Shown one piece after another: positions 18,169 through 25,129 of a stretch of 64,000 bases of DNA (its first letter is position 1; each line of letters begins with the position of its first letter). Where the stretch lies: assembly GCA_038520475.1 (NCBI GenBank), contig JBCBLF010000002.1, positions 4,827-68,826 on the forward strand, given 5' to 3'. The notes beneath the pieces are model-generated. The model had not been told where the DNA came from, did not search any database, and saw nothing but the letters and a program-made list of their open reading frames with translations. A program made the translations under genes and the position numbers. This DNA comes from JBCCWF01 sp038520475 (GTDB taxonomy: Bacteria > Cyanobacteriota > Cyanobacteriia > CAKZMO01).

Positions 18169-21057
18169 TCAATTGACGGGTTGAAACGACACTCCTTGCT
18201 CTCCGCCCGACCCCTGATCACCGACAATTTGTCGGAACCAGTCATCTCGATGAAGGCGGCTAAAGGTTTCGTCGTTGCGAGCATCAACTCGATGTTTAGG
18301 ATCAAGTTGAACCGCTTGTTGAAGTGTTTCAAGTCCTAAGTCAATTTCACCCTGTGAGACATAACACACGGCCTTGCGATAGTGGGCCGGTGCATAGTCG
18401 GGCTGGATATCCAATGCCTGATCAAAACTGACGATCGCCTCTTGAAATCGCTTGAGCTTCGTGAGGCCATGTCCTCGATTCACTAGTGCCTTAAACGACG
18501 TTGAATTTAACTCGATGACACGATCAAATGAATGGACAGCTTCTTCATAGCGCTCCAACTCTTCAAGCGCTAGACCTCGATTGAGCCACGCGACCACATC
18601 ACTCTCTTCTGCCTTCACGGCTTGATCAAAGGATTCGTAGGCTTCTTCATGGCGTTGTAAGGCTCCCAATACAACGCCGCGATTGACCCAGGCTTCGTGG
18701 TAATCAGGCTTTAGGTCAACAGCTTTAGAAAAGGACTCTAGCGCCTCATCTCGACGCTTAAGCCGGTTTAACACAATGCCGCGATTGAGCCACCCCTTCG
18801 GTTCACTCGGTTCAATCTGTGTGGTTTCGTCAAAAGCAGCTAATGCAGCTTCATACTGGCGAATTTCCTTGAGCACGAGCCCGCGTTGATACCATGGAGC
18901 CGGATCGTCAGGATTGATATCAATGGCCCTATCGTAAGCAGCGATCGCCTCTTCATATTGCTGAGCCCCTTCTAAGGCGAGACCCCGACGAATGAGAAGT
19001 GACATATTTTTGGGCTGAATCGCTAACGCCTTATCGTAGGCAGCGATCGCTTGGTCGTATTGTCCATTAACAACTTTGTTGTCTGCATCGTCAACATATT
19101 CGTCAATCGTCATGAATAGATCGGGACGATTTGACTTGAGAACATTGAGCTGATCTGCCAATACACGAATGCGAGTTTCAGCCTCAGCAATAAACGTGTC
19201 AGATAAAGACTCTGGCGTTAATTCTACGAGCTTCCGCAGGATGCGATCTTTTTCGGACTGAGCTTGCTCCTCCAGTTCAGAGAGTTGCTGGGTTAATCGC
19301 TGTTCCAGTGATTTAAAGGTCTCTAGTACATTGGTTTGCTCTGTGGACGCATCACCCTCTAGCGATCGCAATTTATCCTCAAAACGGGTCTCTAGTTCTT
19401 CTACCCGTTGACGCAATCGATCCTTTTGTTCTTTCACCGCCGCTTTGATGTCTGCGACTTGATTCGTCAGCTGTTCATCAGCACGTTCCAGATTGGAAAA
19501 CAGCTGCTCGCCTCTATTTTCGGTACGGTTGCGTAGACGCTTCAATTCATCTGCAAAGTCTTCTTCTAAAGACTTGAGGTGGTCACGAATGCCCGTTTTA
19601 TGGGTTTCAGCATCGGCTTCTAACCGACCCTTTTGCTCCTGGAAAACCTCATCTAAACGCTCAATAGTTGCCTGCATGCCTTCTCGTTGAGATTCGGTGT
19701 CAGCCTCTAATTCGGTGAGCTGACGCTTGACGGTTTCAGTCAGTGAGTCAAGCGTCGATTGGAGGTCATCTTGGTAGGTTTGAGTTTTGTTCTCAAGGGC
19801 AGTAAGGCGATCGCTCAACTCACGTTCAAGTGTCGTGAGGTTCCGGTCAACATCTCGCTGGGTTCGATCGGTATTCGTTTTGAGCTGAGTTAACTCACCG
19901 TTCAGCTCATCTTCCAGCTGCCTGATATGGTCAAGTGCCTGTTGTTTCTCAGTATCGGCATTTTTCTGAAATGTAAGAATCTGATCTCGATAGTCAGCCT
20001 GTAGTTGCTTGATCGTGTTGATTGCCGTATCGCGACGATCAGACAAGCCCAGCTTCAGCTCCTTCAGTTCTTGTCCGAATTCACGCTCGAGAGCTTCAAA
20101 TTTATCGAAGACGGAGCGTTGCTGTTGACGCATCTGGTCATAGGCGTCCTGTTTGAGGGCTTCTAGCTCTGGAGCAAACTTACTCTCCAGTTTGCTTAAC
20201 TCGTCAAAGACTTCATCGCGTCGATGATTAACGTTACTGAACAATGCTTTGATTTGATCAGAAAACTCTTCATCAGACGCATTGAGTTGCTTGATGACGA
20301 TGTCTTTGTGCTGGGTTGATTCATCCACTAAACGGTTGACCTGACTTTTCGCGTCAGACACGGCTTCATCTAAGGATTGGAGTTTACTCTTCTGATGCTG
20401 GATCAGCTCTGATTCAACCGTGTTTGCTTTTCCAGAAAAGGAGGCTTCAAGTTCATTCAGTTTGGTCTGGGTAGATTGTAGCTGTGCGTCCAGGGTCTCA
20501 ATGGTTTCTTGCTTAACTGCTTCCAAATCGCCAACAAGCTTGGATAGGAGACTTTTTCGAGTGTCGACCTCTTGCTGAAATTCATCTGCCTCTGTTCCGA
20601 CATCATCGGCAAATTCCTCAAATTCTCGAACAATGGCGTCAACATCTTTCTTGCCACTTTCAATCTTGCTCTTGAGATCCCCTAATTCTGCCAGGTGAGC
20701 CTGAACAATTTCAGTGACCTCCCGTAGTACGGCCCGACGAAGCACCCAAATTCCGGCGACTGTTGTTGCGAGCAACAGCGCCAGCACCACTAACATGATG
20801 TTAAAAATTGTTGTGGTTCGATTGATTTGTTGAAGCCGTAATTCAATTTCGTCGGGAGAAGCTGCAGTTTGTGCTGCGGCTCGACGTTGGGCAACGAGAA
20901 CCTCAGAAGATTTGGATGGAGCGACGGCGATCGCATCAGTCAGTTGTTCAGCATAGGCCGGTTGTGTCGTTGCTCCTTCAAACACAAGGAGAACAACAAA
21001 GAGCAACGTACTGCGATGAGATAACCACGAAAGAAAATCAAGAGTCTGACGCTTCAT
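18169..21057 (-). CDS. membrane-anchored long coiled-coil protein with C-terminal TPRs
   Basis: 962 residues. A signal-like N-terminus (about 1-36, ending AYA-E) is followed by one transmembrane segment (about 84-107, IMLVVLALLLATTVAGIWVL). A continuous coiled coil rich in Glu, Lys, Gln and Leu runs from about 110 to 640, with a loose repeat of LExEFxxELxxLK type. About eight TPR units follow (about 665-935), each near 34 residues, with recurring NRGxxLxxLxRYEEAxxSFDxAI patterns. It ends with a DDWFRQIV segment. The plan resembles cyanobacterial coiled-coil-rich structural or motility proteins such as HmpF, but I cannot assign it. A periplasm- or cytoplasm-spanning scaffold is inferred. Confidence 0.8.
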   Translation of the reverse strand: MKRQTLDFLSWLSHRSTLLFVVLLVFEGATTQPAYAEQLTDAIAVAPSKSSEVLVAQRRAAAQTAASPDEIELRLQQINRTTTIFNIMLVVLALLLATTVAGIWVLRRAVLREVTEIVQAHLAELGDLKSKIESGKKDVDAIVREFEEFADDVGTEADEFQQEVDTRKSLLSKLVGDLEAVKQETIETLDAQLQSTQTKLNELEASFSGKANTVESELIQHQKSKLQSLDEAVSDAKSQVNRLVDESTQHKDIVIKQLNASDEEFSDQIKALFSNVNHRRDEVFDELSKLESKFAPELEALKQDAYDQMRQQQRSVFDKFEALEREFGQELKELKLGLSDRRDTAINTIKQLQADYRDQILTFQKNADTEKQQALDHIRQLEDELNGELTQLKTNTDRTQRDVDRNLTTLERELSDRLTALENKTQTYQDDLQSTLDSLTETVKRQLTELEADTESQREGMQATIERLDEVFQEQKGRLEADAETHKTGIRDHLKSLEEDFADELKRLRNRTENRGEQLFSNLERADEQLTNQVADIKAAVKEQKDRLRQRVEELETRFEDKLRSLEGDASTEQTNVLETFKSLEQRLTQQLSELEEQAQSEKDRILRKLVELTPESLSDTFIAEAETRIRVLADQLNVLKSNRPDLFMTIDEYVDDADNKVVNGQYDQAIAAYDKALAIQPKNMSLLIRRGLALEGAQQYEEAIAAYDRAIDINPDDPAPWYQRGLVLKEIRQYEAALAAFDETTQIEPSEPKGWLNRGIVLNRLKRRDEALESFSKAVDLKPDYHEAWVNRGVVLGALQRHEEAYESFDQAVKAEESDVVAWLNRGLALEELERYEEAVHSFDRVIELNSTSFKALVNRGHGLTKLKRFQEAIVSFDQALDIQPDYAPAHYRKAVCYVSQGEIDLGLETLQQAVQLDPKHRVDARNDETFSRLHRDDWFRQIVGDQGSGGEQGVSFQPVN

Positions 21058-21879
21058 CGAACTATCCTAGTCTTTTAGCTTAAATCGTGAGAAACCATTG
21101 AGGATAACTCAGTCGGTAAACCTGACATCATCTGAGCTTAGAGAGCCGAAAGCTAGACTCTCATGTCCACGGCCTCAGGTTTTAGATTATGAGTCTAAAT
21201 ATACCCAGCTATCTATCATTCAATAAGAATAGCTTGTCTTCTTGGATAGGCGTTGAATGACCGTGTTGTCAGAACAACAGTTTCTCCAGCAATTTCAGAG
21301 CGAAATCTATATTCAACTCAGACGACTGTCTCTGGAGACAGAGCCCTATCCCATAGCTTAGGACATATTATTTAGACACTTCTCCAATACAGACCTGATG
21401 CAAATCTGTTGAGTATCCCTTTGTAAGAGGGAGAATAGCAGCCCCTGATCACCCACAAAAAGGTGCTTGTCCCTATCCTTTTATGACGTTGCAAGCGATC
21501 TCAACCCATTGCATTTCTCTAAGCTGTCGTTTTGTGTGTCAACGTTTCATTGAAGAAGTTGATGTGAAACAAAACGTTTCAACCCGTGATTGACGCCCTG
21601 AGTGAATGACGTCAACCGTTGGGATCAACACAGACAAATCTCTTACGCTCAAAACGTTAATAGCACTAGATCATAGGTTCGTATGAGGTTGTTATATTTT
21701 TTTGCAATCGAGTAGCTCAATTTACACTCCTAAAGAACGTTGAGTCTTTAGAATAGTCAACATAGCAAGTGTTCATTGAATACGTCACCTAACAAGTTGC
21801 TTTCAGATGTGAGCTCAGTTCCTGATTTCACATCCATCATTCGTAAGTACAAAAGATTCTGTTATCAAGGAAGCCTCTC
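21058..21879. other. intergenic region upstream of two divergent genes
   Basis: 822 bp. Apart from a 34-codon ORF at 21257-21361, I see no supportable gene. An imperfect symmetric segment around 21535-21590 contains the near-repeat AACGTTTCATTGAAG / AAAACGTTTCAACCC. The promoter of the coiled-coil gene at 21880 must lie here. Confidence 0.4.
21257..21361 (+). CDS. possible very small protein, 34 residues
   Basis: ATG-initiated frame encoding MTVLSEQQFLQQFQSEIY followed by IQLRRLSLETEPYPIA. The composition looks protein-like (amphipathic helix, few rare residues) and it sits alone in an 820-bp gap. No ribosome-binding site or family was recognised. It could be a remnant of a longer gene. Confidence 0.2.
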   Translation: MTVLSEQQFLQQFQSEIYIQLRRLSLETEPYPIA

Positions 21880-22380
21880 ATGACAGACATTTCAAAAAGT
21901 TTTGCAAAACTCTGTCGGTCATACGTCAAGTTGGCCGATAAGTTTCAGCAGCTTGATATCGACTACATGAAATTAAAAGGTAAAGTCGTTCCAGTGTTGA
22001 AGCAGCTCAAGACGTATCAAGCTACGATTGAAGCTCTAAAGCAAGAAAAGTCTGATCTCAAGACTGAGCTTGAGACGATGACCGCCAAATATGATGAACT
22101 TAAAGTATTCGAAGAGCTGCTGAGCCCTGATATGAAGGCGCTATTGGATGAAGCAACTGAGCAAGTTGATCTTGTTGATGAGACCTTAATGGAAATGGAG
22201 CAGGATGGAGACCCCGACCTCTCCGATACCGATAAGATGCTTCTCCAAGCGTTTCGTGACAATCCGAATGAATTCACATTGCCTGATATCGAGGCACTAC
22301 CATCTTCTAATGGCAATGGTTATACCCATGGCGGCGGATATGCTTCAACGACCGAACAGTATGAGCCAACACTGTCTTAG
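21880..22380 (+). CDS. coiled-coil protein of unknown function
   Basis: 166 residues. The N-terminal half is one long helix with heptads (YVKLADKFQQLDIDYMKL, QEKSDLKTELETMTAKYDEL). An acidic middle (LVDETLMEMEQDGDPDLSD) and a Gly/Ser/Asn-rich tail with GGGYAS follow. The start codon is preceded by AAGGAAG. No family recognised; cytoplasmic because no signal or membrane segment is visible. Two terminators follow it at 22441 and 22488. Confidence 0.75.
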   Translation: MTDISKSFAKLCRSYVKLADKFQQLDIDYMKLKGKVVPVLKQLKTYQATIEALKQEKSDLKTELETMTAKYDELKVFEELLSPDMKALLDEATEQVDLVDETLMEMEQDGDPDLSDTDKMLLQAFRDNPNEFTLPDIEALPSSNGNGYTHGGGYASTTEQYEPTLS

Positions 22381-22440
22381 CGTGACATGACGATGTCATG
22401 TAGGCTCGTCCTCATAGACCCACTCTCTGAGTTAATTCAT

Positions 22441-22471
22441 AAGGTGTCCGTCTGATTGATACCTTTTTTTT
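22441..22471 (+). terminator. intrinsic terminator after the 21880 gene
   Basis: AAGGTGTC pairs with GATACCTT (8 bp, one G-U) across a 9-nt loop, followed immediately by a run of T. Confidence 0.75.
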
Positions 22472-22487
22472 AGAAGAAGTTGTAATT

Positions 22488-22526
22488 ATGGCTGGGGCAC
22501 GTTGACGCGTCCCAGCCATTGTTTTT
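22488..22526 (+). terminator. second terminator-like hairpin, 9-bp perfect stem
   Basis: ATGGCTGGG and CCCAGCCAT are perfectly paired around a 14-nt loop and followed by TGTTTTTAT. It lies 20 bp after the first terminator, so the two act in series or this one ends an unseen short transcript. Confidence 0.65.
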
Positions 22527-22560
22527 ATAGTCGTCGCCAGTTCCGTTAGGACAAGACGAC
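22527..22560. repeat. half copy (C) of the 105-110-bp intergenic repeat
   Basis: The 34 bases match the reverse complement of the right end of the copy at 38710-38819 (blocks CGTCGCCAGTTCC, TTAGGACAAGACG). The similarity then stops and the hairpin element at 22561-22660 begins directly. Confidence 0.7.
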
Positions 22561-22584
22561 AAGCTTCTCAAACCCATCAGAAAA

Positions 22585-22630
22585 AGATGAGAGTTTTGGA
22601 TGCGCAACGCGCACCCGAAACTCTCATTCC
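22585..22630 (-). terminator. hairpin element a; likely ffh terminator
   Basis: A stem of about 20 bp (GATGAGAGTTTTGG arm against CGAAACTCTCATTC) with one mismatch and one G-U encloses a GCGC-AAC-GCGC tip. Read on the minus strand it is followed by CTTTTTC, so it can end ffh transcription. Flanks TCTCAAACCCAT and GAAAACGTTGCTGAGTTG are shared with other members of the hairpin family in this window. Confidence 0.7.
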
Positions 22631-22666
22631 TTCGAAAACGTTGCTGAGTTGTGAAAGGAACTAACG

Positions 22667-24118
22667 CTATAGCGTGCCAAATCCCTTTTTCTTTTTACCT
22701 TTTTTCTTCTTTTTAGGTGTTTGTCCAAGTCGCTGCTGCCCTCGCCCGCCGGGTGACATTCCGGGCATCCCCATTCCGGGCATTCCGCCTCCCATCATGC
22801 CGCCGAGGTTAGGCATAAAGTTACCTTGACCCATTTGTTGCATGAGCGATCGCATTTTCTGAAAATCGCTAACAAGCTTACTCACATCATTGAGCGATCG
22901 CCCTGACCCGGTAGCGATGCGACGACGACGACTGGGTGACCCAGCAAGTAACTCAGGATTACGTCGTTCTTCTAGGGTCATCGAACCGATCATCGATTCT
23001 GCCCGTTTCAGTTGAGCTTCGCCTTCTTCTAGCTTGTCTCCAGAAATTTTGTTCATCCCTGGAATCATTTTTGCTAGCCCACCAAGAGAGCCCATTGTTT
23101 TAAGCAGGCGAGTTTGTTTGAGGAAATCATTGAAATCAAACTGAGCTGATAGGATCTTCTCCTGCATCTTTTCAGCTTCAGCGACGTCGAACTCTTCTTG
23201 TGCCTTCTCTACAAGAGTGAGTACATCGCCCATGCCGAGAATTCGAGATGCCATCCGATCAGGGTAGAAAGGCTGGAGTGCTTCGACCTTTTCTCCGACC
23301 CCGACAAATTTAATGGGTTGACCCGAGATTCGCCGAACCGATAGAGCTGCTCCGCCTCTGGTATCGCCATCAAGTTTCGTCAGAATTGCACCAGTGATCC
23401 CAATTTCATCGTGGAATGTTCGGGTGAGGTTGGCGGCCTCTTGACCGGTCATGGCATCGACAACAAGCAGAACTTCGTCAGGCTTGACTTCCTTCTTGAT
23501 GTCAGCCAGTTCAGCCATCATTCCTTGATCGATTTGCAGGCGTCCGGCTGTATCAACGATGACCGTGTCAATCCCATCTGCTTTAGCTTTGGCTAAGCCT
23601 TGACGAGCAATTTCTACTGGATTTGTATCAGTTCCCAGTTCAAACACTGGAATATTGATTTGACGCCCTAGTGTAATGAGCTGATCAACGGCTGCAGGAC
23701 GATAGATATCAGTCGCAACAAGAAGGGCGCTCCGGTTTTGTTTGCGCAAATGCAGGGCTAATTTAGCAGAGGCCGTCGTTTTACCTGTTCCTTGAAGACC
23801 TGCCATCAAAACGACTGTAGGTGCTGTTTCTGCCTCTGCTAGTGGGACGTTGGTGTCTCCCATGACGGCAACAAGCTCGTCATGCACAATTTTGATAAAT
23901 TGCTGATCGGGCCGTACTCCTGAAACAACATCGGCACCAAGCGCTGTTTTTTGAACTTCGGCAACAAACTCTTTGACGACCTGAAGGCTAACATCAGCTT
24001 CAAGCAGGGCACGGCGCACCTCGCGGAGCGCTTCTTGGATGTTGGAATCTGAAATCTTATCTTGGCCGCGGAGCTTCTTCCACGCTCCTTCTAATCGGTC
24101 AGCAAGAGCATCAAACAT
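22667..24118 (-). CDS. ffh: signal recognition particle protein Ffh
   Basis: 483 residues. The N domain starts MFDALADRLEGAWKKLRG. The G domain has GLQGTGKTT, a DTAGRL segment and TKLDGD. The Met-rich M domain from about residue 330 ends in an unusually Gly/Met-rich stretch (GMMGGGMPGMGMPGM) and a Lys-rich tail. It binds signal sequences and SRP RNA and delivers ribosomes to the membrane through FtsY; in cyanobacteria that includes thylakoid targeting. It is monocistronic, with an upstream gap of 1 kb. Confidence 0.96.
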   Translation of the reverse strand: MFDALADRLEGAWKKLRGQDKISDSNIQEALREVRRALLEADVSLQVVKEFVAEVQKTALGADVVSGVRPDQQFIKIVHDELVAVMGDTNVPLAEAETAPTVVLMAGLQGTGKTTASAKLALHLRKQNRSALLVATDIYRPAAVDQLITLGRQINIPVFELGTDTNPVEIARQGLAKAKADGIDTVIVDTAGRLQIDQGMMAELADIKKEVKPDEVLLVVDAMTGQEAANLTRTFHDEIGITGAILTKLDGDTRGGAALSVRRISGQPIKFVGVGEKVEALQPFYPDRMASRILGMGDVLTLVEKAQEEFDVAEAEKMQEKILSAQFDFNDFLKQTRLLKTMGSLGGLAKMIPGMNKISGDKLEEGEAQLKRAESMIGSMTLEERRNPELLAGSPSRRRRIATGSGRSLNDVSKLVSDFQKMRSLMQQMGQGNFMPNLGGMMGGGMPGMGMPGMSPGGRGQQRLGQTPKKKKKGKKKKGFGTL

Positions 24119-24631
24119 GGGTATCTACTGGCAATAAACAAACGTTCCGAAGACTAATGTGTCTAGAACGCCAACATAAGCGCTAAGGGCGATAGGCGGA
24201 TATATACCCTTAGCAGTGTAATCCTATCTTAATACTTAACAGTTGCGATCGCTGGCCTGTCTAGTTCGGCCATGACGAGCTTGAAGTATATTCAACATTG
24301 CTCAATACAGTTTTAGGCTCTGCATATCACTGAGCGCTCGTCTTTGAGTCAATGCTTTAATCTGGGCCGCTATACTCACACAAGATATTGTCTAGGACAG
24401 ATTAGTGATCTTGTCATCAACAGCTATTTCGTTAGTCTTAAACAAAGCGTCGCTTATTCCTTGACGGTCGAGTTAGGATTGCCAGTCTCGAACGTTTTCT
24501 GAGGCAATTGTATGTCTCGACTTAGATCTCTGTGAGATGATTCGCCTGATCTGTCAAAACTTTTTGCGTTTCGAGGATGGTATTCTCGGTCCCCAACGAT
24601 AGTAATCGGCTATTCCGATGATTTAATTAAA

Positions 24632-24662
24632 TAAAAAAGGGAGAGCATTTGGAGACTCTCCC
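24632..24662 (-). terminator. intrinsic terminator of the predicted small RNA
   Basis: On the minus strand GGGAGAG pairs perfectly with CTCTCCC and is followed by TTTTTTATTT, a textbook intrinsic terminator. It is separate from the infB terminator 400 bp upstream. Confidence 0.8.
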
Positions 24663-24723
24663 AACCATCAGGGTGCATCTCTTAACATAGTATTCGATTT
24701 TAGGGATGAGGGGTGAGACCCCC
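24632..24723 (-). ncRNA. predicted small RNA of about 90 nt, unknown
   Basis: On the minus strand a promoter-like pair TCGACA / TATTTA with a 17-bp spacer (24756-24728) lies just before a GGGGG start. The transcript would fold a 5' hairpin GGGGTCTCACCCC, run through about 50 nt with little structure (ATCCCTAAAATCGAAT and on), and end in a perfect terminator. There is no ORF in it. It lacks the GGAAGCAGC-type loop of SRP RNA, so despite its place next to ffh it is not that RNA. Cyanobacterial Yfr-type small RNAs have this size and terminator-ended form, but I cannot match the sequence to one. Expression is inferred. Confidence 0.45.
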
Positions 24724-24727
24724 TATC

Positions 24728-24756
24728 TAAATATTGCGACACTCTCTGGTTGTCGA
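24728..24756 (-). promoter_or_regulatory. putative sigma-70-type promoter for the small RNA
   Basis: -35 element TCGACA at 24756-24751 and -10 element TATTTA at 24733-24728, spacing 17 bp, on the minus strand. The predicted start is at about 24722-24723 in a G-run. Confidence 0.4.
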
Positions 24757-25042
24757 CGACTTGTTTGGTGTTCAGGAGATGCGAAAAATCTAGGTTTTGC
24801 AAGGGTTTCAAGACATTTGATAACCGATAGATACAGCTATGCAACAAAATGTTAAGTTGTCCGGTGATACTACCTATTTTCAGAAGGTCTCGTTGAATGA
24901 TGCCTTCATCGGCAATTGACTTGTGGTGCTATAAGGGCTCAAGTCCAACGAATGATTTTGGGAGAAGGGCAAGCGACGCACCGCTTTCCTTAAAAACTGA
25001 GTTTTAACCTGTCTGCGTGCTGCTACACACGATTTGGCAAAG

Positions 25043-25099
25043 TTGATGAAGAAAAAGGGGATTGGTGCGTTACGCACCAATCCCCTTTTTCTTCATCAA
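25043..25099. terminator. hairpin element e: perfect 27-bp stem after infB
   Basis: TTGATGAAGAAAAAGGGG and the following ATTGGTGCG are perfectly complementary to the right arm (25073-25099) across a 3-nt loop TTA. It lies 31 bp past the infB stop and is T-rich on both exits. The sequence next to it, GATTTGGCAAAGTTGAT, matches the flank of the element at 37.5 kb. Confidence 0.8.
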
Positions 25100-25129
25100 G
25101 GATATTGATAGAAATCCGAGGCGTGACTA

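Larger units (their letters stand above)
24119..25129. other. intergenic region between infB and ffh
   Basis: 1 kb with no protein-coding gene that I can support. It contains the infB terminator hairpin (25043-25099) and a stand-alone promoter-terminator unit (24632-24756) that predicts a small RNA. The stretch 24119-24630 should hold the ffh promoter; nothing else was recognised there. Confidence 0.5.

Noticed and set aside
21484..21594. 36-codon frame in the gap before the 21880 gene
   Set aside because: Cysteine-rich and irregular; it overlaps a symmetric AACGTTTC segment and shows no ribosome-binding site.
24632..24723. SRP RNA beside ffh
   Set aside because: The predicted transcript lacks the conserved GGAAGCAGC-type tetraloop region and does not fold into the long SRP helix.
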